Source: Pseudonocardia sp. (lineage in GTDB: Bacteria; Actinomycetota; Actinomycetes; Mycobacteriales; Pseudonocardiaceae). Taken from it: a stretch of DNA of 64,000 bases. Below, piece after piece: positions 34,724-42,347 of this stretch. The notes under the pieces are model-generated. The model ran no database searches. It was not told where the DNA came from and saw nothing but the letters and a program-made list of their open reading frames with translations. The stretch is from the NCBI RefSeq assembly GCF_025465255.1, contig NZ_JAODNI010000075.1:1-64000 (forward strand). The letters run 5' to 3'. Numbering within the stretch: the stretch's first letter is position 1; every line of letters begins with the position of its first letter. Position numbers and translations under genes: made by a program.

Positions 34724-36251
34724 CACCGGCGGCAGCCACCCTCGAGACCGCGTCGCGCGCCCTGTCCAGCAGGGCCTGCTCGGAACGGTCGAAGGCCTCG
34801 CTGCGGGCGAGGGCCTCGTCCGCCAGCGCGCGGAGCGTGCCCCGTAGGTCCGTGACCATGGCTGCCAGTGCCTCCGGGGCCGCCCCGCCCTCGGCCCGCC
34901 GGGAGGCGACGATCTGCCGCGGGTCCAGGATGTCGGCCAGGTCCGTCCCTGCGAGCCCCCAGGTCCGGCCGGTGTGGGCGAGCGCCGCCTCGTCGATCAT
35001 CGCGCCGGTGATCGCGGTGCCGGGGACGCCGCCCCGGCTGGCCGCCCGGACGGTGTTGCCCACGACGACGTACGCCGTCCGGTAGTCCACACCCAGCCGC
35101 TGCACGAGGTGCTCGGCCAGATCCGTGGCCTGGGTGTAGCCCCGGTCCAGCTCCTCCCGCATCCGGTCCGGGTTGACCCGGAGGGTCCGCGTCAGCCCGG
35201 CCATCAGCCGGGTGATCTGCAGGCTCAGGTCCAGCGCCCGCGGCACCTCGCCGTAGGCGAAGATGAGGTTGTCGCTGCGCGCGGACGGGCTCTTCGTCAC
35301 CGCGAGGAAGCCGGTGAGCCGCCCGATGACCACCCCCGACGCCCCACGCACGATCGCCAGCGCGTACGGGTTGCGCTTCTGTGGCATCAGGATGCTGGAG
35401 CGGCTGTAGGCGTCCGCGAGATCCACGAAGTCGAACTCGCTGGAGGAGAAGATCTCCAGGTCCTCCGCCAGCTTCGAGAAGTTCGACAGCAGGCTCGCCA
35501 CCGTGGCCAGGATGTGGATCAGCCCGTCGACCTGCCACATCGCGTCCCGGGTGTGCGGGATGACGCCGTCGAACCCCAGCGCCGCGGCGATCGGGTCCCG
35601 GTCCTCCAGCAGCCGCGTGCCGTTGACGCAGCCCGCGCCGCCGGGGCTGGTGTTCAGCCGGTCGAGCTCGTCGAGCAGCCGTCGGGCGTCGCGCACGGTG
35701 GAGTAGACGAACGAGAGCAGGTAGTGCCCGAACGTCGACGGCTGAGCCTGCTGCAGGTAGGTCTGGTCCGGCAGGAGCGTGGCCGCGTGCTCCTCGGCCC
35801 GGTCGACCGCGTCCGAGGCGAATCCGACGGCCTCCTCGACCAACTCGGTCAGCTGGCGGCGCAGGTGCAGGCGCAGCGCCACCCGCGCCGCCTCCCGCCG
35901 CGGCCGGCCCGCGTGCAGCCACCCCGCGACGTCCCCGATGCGGGAGACGAAGTAACGCTCGCGTGAGTTGTACGGCTCGCCGTAGGTCGGGTCGTAGTCG
36001 AAGTCCTCCGCAGGGATCTCGACGACGTCGAGCAGCAGCGCGAGCAGCGCACGCTCGGCCTCGGGCGGCACGATCCCGCGGCGGGCGAGATCGAGCACGT
36101 GCGCGACATCCGCCAGGTTCAGCCCGCGGTGCAGGAAGCCCGCGTCCGCGTTCTCCAGGGCGAAGCCGGACTCGATCAGCTCCTGTGCGGGGCCGGTCTG
36201 CGGGAAACCCTCCGACCGCCGGCGGCGTCCCGTTCCGGTACTGCCCGTCAT
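34704..36251 (-). CDS. Aspartase/fumarase-superfamily lyase, argininosuccinate-lyase-like (CoM pathway candidate)
   Basis: A 515-aa member of the aspartase/fumarase superfamily. The signature loop is SSILMPQKRNP (285-295); THLQ-like segment TYLQQAQPSTFGHY (164-177). In Xanthobacter Py2, two superfamily members (XcbC, XcbD) work with a ComA homologue and a D-cysteine-desulfhydrase-like enzyme to make coenzyme M; one eliminates phosphate from phosphosulfolactate to give sulfoacrylate. This is the last gene of the same gene combination here; its ATG overlaps the PLP gene's stop. Which of the two lyases does which step is not decided by sequence. True argininosuccinate lyase is unlikely: no arginine genes nearby. 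Confidence 0.85.
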   Translation of the reverse strand: MTGSTGTGRRRRSEGFPQTGPAQELIESGFALENADAGFLHRGLNLADVAHVLDLARRGIVPPEAERALLALLLDVVEIPAEDFDYDPTYGEPYNSRERYFVSRIGDVAGWLHAGRPRREAARVALRLHLRRQLTELVEEAVGFASDAVDRAEEHAATLLPDQTYLQQAQPSTFGHYLLSFVYSTVRDARRLLDELDRLNTSPGGAGCVNGTRLLEDRDPIAAALGFDGVIPHTRDAMWQVDGLIHILATVASLLSNFSKLAEDLEIFSSSEFDFVDLADAYSRSSILMPQKRNPYALAIVRGASGVVIGRLTGFLAVTKSPSARSDNLIFAYGEVPRALDLSLQITRLMAGLTRTLRVNPDRMREELDRGYTQATDLAEHLVQRLGVDYRTAYVVVGNTVRAASRGGVPGTAITGAMIDEAALAHTGRTWGLAGTDLADILDPRQIVASRRAEGGAAPEALAAMVTDLRGTLRALADEALARSEAFDRSEQALLDRARDAVSRVAAAGVTAPGP

Positions 36252-37243
36252 GGACGTTCCTCTCCTGTGGGCGACCCGGCCGTGACCGAGGTGGCGAGCA
36301 GCGAGGTCGCGGCCGGGATCTGGCCGCCGGTGTGCCACCACACGACCGGCCCGTCGGGGTGCTCGAGCGCGAGGTCGACCGCCACCGCGAACGCCTCGGC
36401 CCCGTAGGTCGAGTCGAGCAGGTAGCCCTCGGTGTGCAGCGCGAGCCGGGCTCGGTCCCGCTCCAGTTGCGAGACCGTGCCGAAGCCCGCACCCCGTCCG
36501 TCGACCAGCCGGAGCTGCCCCGGCCGCGGTGCCGGGCCACCGAGCAGCTCCGCACAGCGCCCGGCGAGGTCGAGGACGTGCCGGCCCACGTCGTCGAGGG
36601 GGCGGCTCACCGAGACCCCCACGACGGGTACCTCCGGCATCACCGAGGCGAGCCCGGCGAGCAGCCCGGCGACGCTGCCACCGGAGCCGACGGGAAGAAC
36701 GATCGCCGCCGGCCGGACGGCCGGCGCACCGAGCTGCTCGGCGAGTTCCGCGGCCGCGGTCGCGAACCCGACGGCGCCGAGGTCCGTCGAGCCGCCCCGG
36801 GGCACCGCGTACGGCCGCCGGCCCTCTCCGGCCAGCACGGCGGCACGCTTCTCCACCAACTCGTCGACGGCCGCACGGTCCGTCCCGCCGGTCGGGCGCA
36901 ACCGGGCCCCCGCCGCGACGGCGAGGGCCAGGTTCGGCGCACCGGCCGGATCTCCCCACACCACCAGCTCGCAGTCGAGCCCGGCGGCCCGTGCCCCGAG
37001 CGCGGCGGCCGGACAGAAGTTCGAGCCGGGGCCACCGCCGGTGACCAGGACGTCCGCGCCCTGCGCGCGCGCCGCGCCCAGCAGGTACTCGAGCGGCCGG
37101 GTCTTGTTGCCCGCCGCACCGAAGCCGATCAGGTCGTCCCGCTTCACCAGCAGCGGACCACAGCCCAGGGCGCGCTCCAGCCGTGGTGCGCCTACCAGCG
37201 GTGTCGGGAGGACGGCCAGAGGGAATCGGGGCAGATCCGTCAT
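36248..37243 (-). CDS. PLP-dependent D-cysteine desulfhydrase/ACC-deaminase-like enzyme (CoM pathway candidate)
   Basis: A 331-aa fold-type II PLP enzyme. The PLP lysine is in FGAAGNKTRPLEYLL; the phosphate-binding loop is LPVGSGGSVAGLLAG; GGGPGSNFC follows the substrate strand. It resembles D-cysteine desulfhydrase. The bacterial coenzyme M pathway uses a homologue (XcbE) for thiolation of the vinyl-sulfonate intermediate. Both ends overlap the flanking lyase genes by 4 bp, so the three are co-translated. A stand-alone D-cysteine desulfhydrase is the alternative, less likely given the neighbours. Confidence 0.87.
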   Translation of the reverse strand: MTDLPRFPLAVLPTPLVGAPRLERALGCGPLLVKRDDLIGFGAAGNKTRPLEYLLGAARAQGADVLVTGGGPGSNFCPAAALGARAAGLDCELVVWGDPAGAPNLALAVAAGARLRPTGGTDRAAVDELVEKRAAVLAGEGRRPYAVPRGGSTDLGAVGFATAAAELAEQLGAPAVRPAAIVLPVGSGGSVAGLLAGLASVMPEVPVVGVSVSRPLDDVGRHVLDLAGRCAELLGGPAPRPGQLRLVDGRGAGFGTVSQLERDRARLALHTEGYLLDSTYGAEAFAVAVDLALEHPDGPVVWWHTGGQIPAATSLLATSVTAGSPTGEERP

Positions 37244-38598
37244 GCCCAGTCCTCGGACTCCGCGGCGCGGGCGGCGTGCGCCCGCGCCAACACGGTGTCC
37301 ACCATCCCGGCCGCCGCGTCCACCGCGGCACCGGTCCCCCACCGCAGGACGTCCTCGGCGGTCGCCAGCCCACGCGCCGCCAGCGCCTCGGCCAGATCCG
37401 GCGAACCTTCGTCCCGGAGGATCTCGTGCAGTGCCTGCTGGGCGCGGTGCTTGCCGATCCGCGCGGCGAGCCCGGCGAGCACGCGCTCCGACGCCAGCGC
37501 CGGACCGAACCGGTCGACCGTGCGGGCCATCGCCTCGGGCCGGACCTCCAGCCCGTCGAGCAGACCCCGGCCGAGCTGCAACGCGACCAGCGTGAGCTGG
37601 CAGACCTCGGGCAGCGCGATCCACTCGGCCTTCCAGGCCCGCCCGTCTCGCTCGTGCCCGGCGACCATGCCCTCGACCAGTACCGCCGATGACGAGCGGG
37701 CCAGCCGGGCCAGGGTGTCGAGATGCTCGCTGCCCTCCGGGTTCCGCTTGTGCGGCATGGTGATGCTGCTGACCGCGCCGGGCGGGGCGGCCTCCGCGAG
37801 CTCGCCGATCTCGGGCCGCGCCAGTTCGTAGACCTCCGTGCCGATCCGCGCCAGCGTGCCGCAGGCCATCGCGAGCACCGTTGCGAACTCCGCGATCCGG
37901 TCCCGCGAGGTGAGCCAGGAGATGCCCGGGTCCCCGAGCCCCACCTCGGCACAGAACCGGCGGCGCAGCTCGGGCCCGTCGGCACCGAAGAACGCCAGCG
38001 CGCCGACTGCGCCCCCGAGCTGGCCGACGAGCCAGCGTTCCCGGCCGTCGCGGAGCCGGTCGAGGTGGCGGCGCACCTCGTCCGCCCAGCTCGCGACCTT
38101 GAACCCGAAGGTGATCGGCGCGCCGGGCTGGCCGTGCGTGCGGCCGGCCATCACCGTGCCGCGGTGCTCCGCGGCGAGCTCCAGCAGCCGCGCCTCACAG
38201 GCGCGCAGGTCCCGCCACACGATCCGGCCGACGTCGCGCATCACGAGGCCGAACCAGGTGTCCGTCACGTCCTGCACCGTCGCGCCCACGTAGACGTGCT
38301 CGCGCACCTCCTCCGGCAGCACCCGGAGCAGCCCCCGGATCAGCCCGAGGGTGGAGTGCGAGGTGACCCGGGTCTGCTCCGCCACGTAGTCCAGGTCGAG
38401 GGCCTCGGCGCGGGCGCCGGCGGTGATGGCGTCCGCAGACTCAGCAGGCACGATGCCGAGTGCGGCCTGCGCCCGGGCGAGGGCGGCCAGGACGTCGAGC
38501 CAGGACTGGATCATGGCGTGCTCGTCGAAGAGCGCGGCGGACTCGGTGGTCCCCCATAGGTGGGAGTAGAGACCGGAGGAGCTCAGACGGGTTGCCAC
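37240..38598 (-). CDS. Aspartase/fumarase-superfamily lyase, adenylosuccinate-lyase/CMLE-like (CoM pathway candidate)
   Basis: A 452-aa superfamily member of the adenylosuccinate lyase/carboxymuconate cycloisomerase type. Signature loop SSITMPHKRNP (277-287), catalytic His in AGRTHGQPG (151-159) and VGATVQDVTDT (104-114). As second aspartase/fumarase protein in the operon it fits XcbC or XcbD of the bacterial coenzyme M pathway. The start is GTG 38598 because GCAGGAGGAGCCC precedes it and the gene overlaps the end of the upstream gene by 16 bp. Purine biosynthetic PurB is unlikely in this context. Confidence 0.87.
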   Translation of the reverse strand: MATRLSSSGLYSHLWGTTESAALFDEHAMIQSWLDVLAALARAQAALGIVPAESADAITAGARAEALDLDYVAEQTRVTSHSTLGLIRGLLRVLPEEVREHVYVGATVQDVTDTWFGLVMRDVGRIVWRDLRACEARLLELAAEHRGTVMAGRTHGQPGAPITFGFKVASWADEVRRHLDRLRDGRERWLVGQLGGAVGALAFFGADGPELRRRFCAEVGLGDPGISWLTSRDRIAEFATVLAMACGTLARIGTEVYELARPEIGELAEAAPPGAVSSITMPHKRNPEGSEHLDTLARLARSSSAVLVEGMVAGHERDGRAWKAEWIALPEVCQLTLVALQLGRGLLDGLEVRPEAMARTVDRFGPALASERVLAGLAARIGKHRAQQALHEILRDEGSPDLAEALAARGLATAEDVLRWGTGAAVDAAAGMVDTVLARAHAARAAESEDWA

Positions 38599-39509
38599 AC
38601 GGGCTCCTCCTGCGCGACCAGCCGGGCGAGCGCCTCCCGGATGTGGTCGAGCGACGAGCCCCACGGCACGCACACCCACCCGTCGCCGGCGTCCACGTGC
38701 TCCTCCTGCAGGCAGCACTTGGTGAGGGTGAGGTCGGCCGGTCGGCCGCCGGCGAGCACCGCCTGTTTGGGGCAGAAGTCCACCCGCGGCGGGTCCTCGC
38801 CGTAGAACCAGTGATGGATCATGCGGGACCGCTCGCAGCCCAGCAGCGTCCAGTCCGCACGTTCGGGGTGTTCGTCCAGGTAGGACACCGTTGACCCCGG
38901 CACCTCGCCCCCGGCCCCCCGGCACGGCAGCAGGTAGTGCGCCCCCGGCGGGTTCCCGGACAACTCGGCCAGGTCCGCGAGCCGGGTCAGCTCCGGCACC
39001 ACCTCGATCGGCGGCAGGGTCTCCGTGACGGCGATGATCCGACGGACCTGGTCGGCCAGCTTGGCCGGCTCGGGCGGCACCACCTCGCGGACGACGAGGC
39101 GCAACGGCCGCGGGTCCACGATGAAGTTGACGTGCTCGTACCGACCCTGGACCACCACCGCGTGGGAGCGGGGCGCACGCTCCCGGGCCACCGCGGCGAG
39201 CACCGACGGGATGCCGGTGTCCGCCTCGGGCTCGACCACATAGGTGCACCGCTCGGGCCCGGCCAACAGTTCGACGCCGACGACCGGCGAGAACAGCTCC
39301 GTGTCCGATGCGCGGGTGACGTGCACCAACGCGGTCGGGCCGGGGACGGCGGGATCCCGGCGGCAGACGACGAACCGGGTGCGCCGGTAGGCGTCCCGGC
39401 CGAGCAGGTGCCCGCGCAGCCCCTCCTCGTCCAGCGGGACGTCCGCGGGGATCGTCGCGACGGAGACGCCGCGATACCGGTTCGGGACGAGGTTGGGTCC
39501 GGACCTCAT
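38583..39509 (-). CDS. Cys-rich protein of unknown function in the coenzyme M operon
   Basis: A 308-aa protein. Eight or more Cys are spread through it, with a dense C-terminal group: LLPCRGAGGE, LLGCERSRMIHHWFYGE, VDFCPKQAV, LTKCCLQEEHVDAGDGWVC. These could bind Zn or an Fe-S cluster or do thiol chemistry. The N-terminal half has alternating strands typical of an alpha/beta fold. I do not recognise the family. It lies between the ComA-like gene (1-bp overlap) and the first lyase (16-bp overlap), so it is co-translated and is a candidate for the step not covered by the other four proteins, for example the final reduction to the free thiol. Confidence 0.8.
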   Translation of the reverse strand: MRSGPNLVPNRYRGVSVATIPADVPLDEEGLRGHLLGRDAYRRTRFVVCRRDPAVPGPTALVHVTRASDTELFSPVVGVELLAGPERCTYVVEPEADTGIPSVLAAVARERAPRSHAVVVQGRYEHVNFIVDPRPLRLVVREVVPPEPAKLADQVRRIIAVTETLPPIEVVPELTRLADLAELSGNPPGAHYLLPCRGAGGEVPGSTVSYLDEHPERADWTLLGCERSRMIHHWFYGEDPPRVDFCPKQAVLAGGRPADLTLTKCCLQEEHVDAGDGWVCVPWGSSLDHIREALARLVAQEEPVWQPV

Positions 39510-40288
39510 CACGCCGTCTCGGCCGTGTCCCGCCGCGTCGCCACGGCGGTGTCCGAGCGGAGGCCGAGCCGAAGCGTCTCCACCGACAGCACGTCGGCCA
39601 ACGCGACGTTGCCGAGGTTGACCTCCGGACCGAACCGGCGGATGAACCAGGCCTGCTGGCTCGCCATCGGCGCCTCGAACACCACGCGCTCCACACCGAC
39701 GGCCGCGACCACGGCCTCGACGACGTCCGCGCGGACGCGCCCGGTGTGGTCGAACGTCCCGACGGTGCCGCTCTGCCGCCCCTCCGTGACGACGAGCGAA
39801 GCACCCGCGTCGAGGTCCGCGAGGCATTCGCCGGGCCAGTACCGGGCCGCGTTCTGCTCCCCCGGCGCCTTCTCGCCGACCTCGGCGAGGACCGTGAAGT
39901 CCCGGGCTGCCCGCCGGATCAGCTCGCGCTTCTCCTGCGGCGTCATCGCGACGGTGCCGCGGGACACCTCGACCCGGTCGAATCCCGAGTCGCGGGCCCA
40001 GGCCAGGCATTCCCCGGCCCGGCCCTGGGCCCACGCGATCTCGAGCAGGGTGCCCCCGAGACAGACGGCGATCTCGTGGCCGGTGACGAGCGCGAGCTTG
40101 GTGGCGAGGGTGGCGTCGACGTAGGCCGTGCCCCACCCGATCTTCCAGATGTCGATGTGCGCTGCAGCGGAGTCCAGCAGGTCCGTGACGACCACGGGCC
40201 CGGCGCCCGGATCGATCACATGGGTCAGCCCCACCGCTCGAGGCTTGGCCCCGCGGTCCGGCAGATCGAGGAAGTCGGGTTCCGGCAC
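39509..40288 (-). CDS. comA: Phosphosulfolactate synthase (ComA family)
   Basis: A 259-aa TIM-barrel protein of the ComA family: GLTHVIDPGAGP, HIDIWKIGWGTAYVD, ICLGGTL-like VCLGGTLLEIAW, VEVSRGTVAMTP, VLAEVGEKAPGE, VVTEGRQSGTVG, VFEAPMASQQAWFIRRFG and VNLGNVALADVLSVETLRLGLRSDT. The enzyme adds sulfite to phosphoenolpyruvate to give (2R)-phospho-3-sulfolactate, the first step to coenzyme M. It is the first gene of the five-gene operon. Just upstream is an inverted repeat and an operator-like element (40309-40336). Sporulation-type YitD homologues also belong to this family, but the two lyases and the PLP enzyme point to coenzyme M. Confidence 0.93.
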   Translation of the reverse strand: MPEPDFLDLPDRGAKPRAVGLTHVIDPGAGPVVVTDLLDSAAAHIDIWKIGWGTAYVDATLATKLALVTGHEIAVCLGGTLLEIAWAQGRAGECLAWARDSGFDRVEVSRGTVAMTPQEKRELIRRAARDFTVLAEVGEKAPGEQNAARYWPGECLADLDAGASLVVTEGRQSGTVGTFDHTGRVRADVVEAVVAAVGVERVVFEAPMASQQAWFIRRFGPEVNLGNVALADVLSVETLRLGLRSDTAVATRRDTAETA

Positions 40289-40308
40289 GACACCACCCTA
40301 GATCGTAA

Positions 40309-40336
40309 AGTAGATATTCCTCTACTATCGGAAACG
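40309..40336. promoter_or_regulatory. Inverted repeat and degenerate operator before comA
   Basis: AGTAGA (40309-40314) and TCTACT (40321-40326) form an inverted repeat around TATTCC. Overlapping it, ACTATCGGAAACG (40324-40336) matches ACTATCnGATACG in 12 of 13 positions. The region lies 20-48 bp upstream of the comA start in an AT-rich island. It is the fifth copy of the element and ties the coenzyme M operon to the nitrile hydratase/all block. Confidence 0.5.
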
Positions 40337-40344
40337 TGAGGGTG

Positions 40345-40695
40345 TCACCGGCGGACCAACTCGGCGATCGCGCCCGCCTCGCGCCTCGCCGGCGGTGGGC
40401 CGGCTGCGCCACGCCCGACGATGTCGACGGCGAGACCGAACACCATCTCGGCGCGCTCGGGGCGGCTCCACACGTGGCGCTCGGCGAACGTCAGCCACTC
40501 GGCCGGCCCGACGACCGGGATCCCGGAGTAGTCCAGTTCGTGCCAGGTCACGGCGAGCTCGATCAGGGCGAGCATCTCGTCCGGATCGGTGTCAACGGTG
40601 AGCAGCCGGCGGTGGTGCTCCGCGGACACCGACGCGGACGGGCAGGTGTCACGGCAGGTCAGCAGGTGCAGCGGGGGCGGGGCCATGGTCGTCAT
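40345..40695 (-). CDS. Small protein of unknown function
   Basis: A 116-aa protein starting MTTMAPPPLHLLTCRDTC, with GAGGGAGCTGTCG before the ATG at 40695. The central part (DPDEMLALIELAVTWHELDYSGIPVVG) is helical and acidic; AEWLTFAERHVWSRPERAEMVFGLAVDIVGRG follows in two shorter stretches. I do not recognise the family. It lies 56 bp upstream of comA on the same strand; the gap contains the comA operator, so it may be transcribed separately or read through. Two Cys (in LLTCRDTCP) form a CxxxC that could bind metal or react with thiols. Confidence 0.6.
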   Translation of the reverse strand: MTTMAPPPLHLLTCRDTCPSASVSAEHHRRLLTVDTDPDEMLALIELAVTWHELDYSGIPVVGPAEWLTFAERHVWSRPERAEMVFGLAVDIVGRGAAGPPPARREAGAIAELVRR

Positions 40696-40793
40696 CGACA
40701 GCTCCCTCGGACAGACGAACAGGTGATCCAGCGCACTATTGCGCCTCCCGGTTGCACAGCCGTTGCACCGGACGAACCAGCAGGGAGAACGGT

Positions 40794-41204
40794 ATGGGAG
40801 CAACGGAGAACAGCGTGCAGGCCCGATGGGACGGCGGCCTCCGGGCCGTCGTGTCGGCGGGCGGCTTCGAGATCGAGGCGGACGAGCCGGCGTCCGCGGG
40901 CGGCGGCGGGACCGGACCACAGCCCACGGAACTGTTGCTGGCGGCGATCGCGTCGTGCTTCACGCTCGCGCTGGCCTACACCGCGCGCAAGCGCGATGTG
41001 GTGCTGTCCGGCCTCGAGGTGGACGTCACGGGACACTACGACGGCCCACGGTTCGACGCCTTCCGGATCACGGTGCACGCTGCGGAGCCCCGGGACGAAG
41101 CGCTGACCGAGCTGATCACCGCGGCGCAACGGGTCTGCTACGTCACCAGGACGCTCGCGTCACCGCCGGAGGTCGAGATCGTCGTCGGGGCTCGGACCGG
41201 CTGA
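40794..41204 (+). CDS. OsmC/Ohr family protein
   Basis: A 136-aa OsmC-like protein with the two redox cysteines Cys55 (AIASCFTLALAYTARKR) and Cys115 (QRVCYVTRTL). OsmC/Ohr proteins reduce organic hydroperoxides, and some act on other sulfur electrophiles. The ATG at 40794 is preceded by CAGGGAGAACGGT. It is divergent from the small 116-aa gene and convergent with larC; its last 45 bases overlap the 3' end of larC on the other strand. Confidence 0.88.
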   Translation: MGATENSVQARWDGGLRAVVSAGGFEIEADEPASAGGGGTGPQPTELLLAAIASCFTLALAYTARKRDVVLSGLEVDVTGHYDGPRFDAFRITVHAAEPRDEALTELITAAQRVCYVTRTLASPPEVEIVVGARTG

Positions 41205-42347
41205 ACCGGCGGCGCGCCGGGCGCGCTCGGCCACCTCCCGCAGCGGGAGCCTCAGCGCGTCGGCTGCGGCCGCCAGGTCGTCGTGCTCGGGTTTGCCGCC
41301 CCACGGGCCCCACTTCATCCGCACCGGGTGCCCGTCGACCTCCACCGTGGACGTCCTCCGGGGCAGCGCGAGCCGGTCGACGGGGCTGCGGCGCAGCCCG
41401 AGACTCCCGGTCTCGGCGAGGACCAGCCGTTCGCACTCGGCGACGCGCTCCGGCGCCACGAGGACGTGCACGGTGTGCGCGGGCCGGGACTTCTTCATCA
41501 CGATCGGGGTGATCCAGGCGTCCGCGGCGCCGGCGGCCAGCAGCCGGTCGAGCAGGTGGCCGAGGGTCTCGCCGGTGACGTCGTCCACGTTGGTCTCCAG
41601 CAGGACCATGGGAACGGAGGTTCCCGCCTCCGCGCCGCGCCCGAGCAGGGCCTGCAGCACGTTCGGCCGCCCGGGGACGTCCCGGCCGCCCGCGCCGTAC
41701 CCGACCCCGCCGAGCGTCATGGCCGGAACGGGACCGAACCGCGCTCCGGCGGCGAGCAGCAGCGCCGCACCGGTCGGCGTGACGGTTTCCCCGGGGGCGC
41801 CGCTCGGCTCGATCGGCGCACCGGCCGAGGCCAGCAGGGCCGCCGTGGCGGGTGCCGGCAGCGGGAGGACACCGTGGCTCCCGGAGATCGTCCCCGCGCC
41901 GATCGCCAGCGGTCCGCAGTGCACCTCGCGGACGCCGAGCAGATGCAGCGCCGCCGCCACCCCGACCGTGTCCACGACGGTGTCCGTGCCGCCGATCTCG
42001 TGCAGATGGACGTCCGCCGCCGGGACGCCGTGCAGCCGGCCCTCGACCTCGGCGATCGCGCGGACGGCCCGGGTGGCCAGCGCGGCGACCGGTGTGGGCC
42101 GGGCGCGTCCGACCATCTCCAGCAGCGCCGTTGCGGACCGTTCCGTGGCCGTGTCCGTGACGCGGACCCGTGCCCGCGCGGCGGTCAGCGCACCGCGGGA
42201 CACCTGCTCGACGTCGAGCGCCCAGCCCGTGAGCCCGGTGTCGCCGACCGCCTCCCGGACCCCCTCGACGGGCGCACCGAGGTCGAACAGGGCGCCGAGG
42301 AACATGTCTCCGGAGATCCCGCTGAAAGGGTTGAGCCACAGGATCAT
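41160..42347 (-). CDS. larC: LarC, nickel insertion enzyme for the nickel-pincer nucleotide cofactor
   Basis: A 395-aa LarC in one uninterrupted frame (in Lactobacillus it needs a programmed frameshift to join LarC1 and LarC2). Seen: WLNPFSGISGDMFLGAL at the N-terminus, HLHEIGGTDTVVDTVG, LPLPAPATAALL, LLETNVDDVTGETLGH and the C-terminal VMKKSRPAHTVHVL and MKWGPWGGKPEHDD. LarC uses CTP to insert Ni into the dithio-pyridinium nucleotide made by LarB and LarE. Its ATG overlaps the larB stop by 4 bp. Confidence 0.95.
   Translation of the reverse strand: MILWLNPFSGISGDMFLGALFDLGAPVEGVREAVGDTGLTGWALDVEQVSRGALTAARARVRVTDTATERSATALLEMVGRARPTPVAALATRAVRAIAEVEGRLHGVPAADVHLHEIGGTDTVVDTVGVAAALHLLGVREVHCGPLAIGAGTISGSHGVLPLPAPATAALLASAGAPIEPSGAPGETVTPTGAALLLAAGARFGPVPAMTLGGVGYGAGGRDVPGRPNVLQALLGRGAEAGTSVPMVLLETNVDDVTGETLGHLLDRLLAAGAADAWITPIVMKKSRPAHTVHVLVAPERVAECERLVLAETGSLGLRRSPVDRLALPRRTSTVEVDGHPVRMKWGPWGGKPEHDDLAAAADALRLPLREVAERARRAAGSAGPSPDDDLDLRR

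Noticed and set aside
34704..38598. Arginine or purine biosynthesis lyases
   Set aside because: Two superfamily lyases co-translated with ComA-type and D-cysteine-desulfhydrase-like enzymes fit the coenzyme M pathway better; no arg or pur genes are near.
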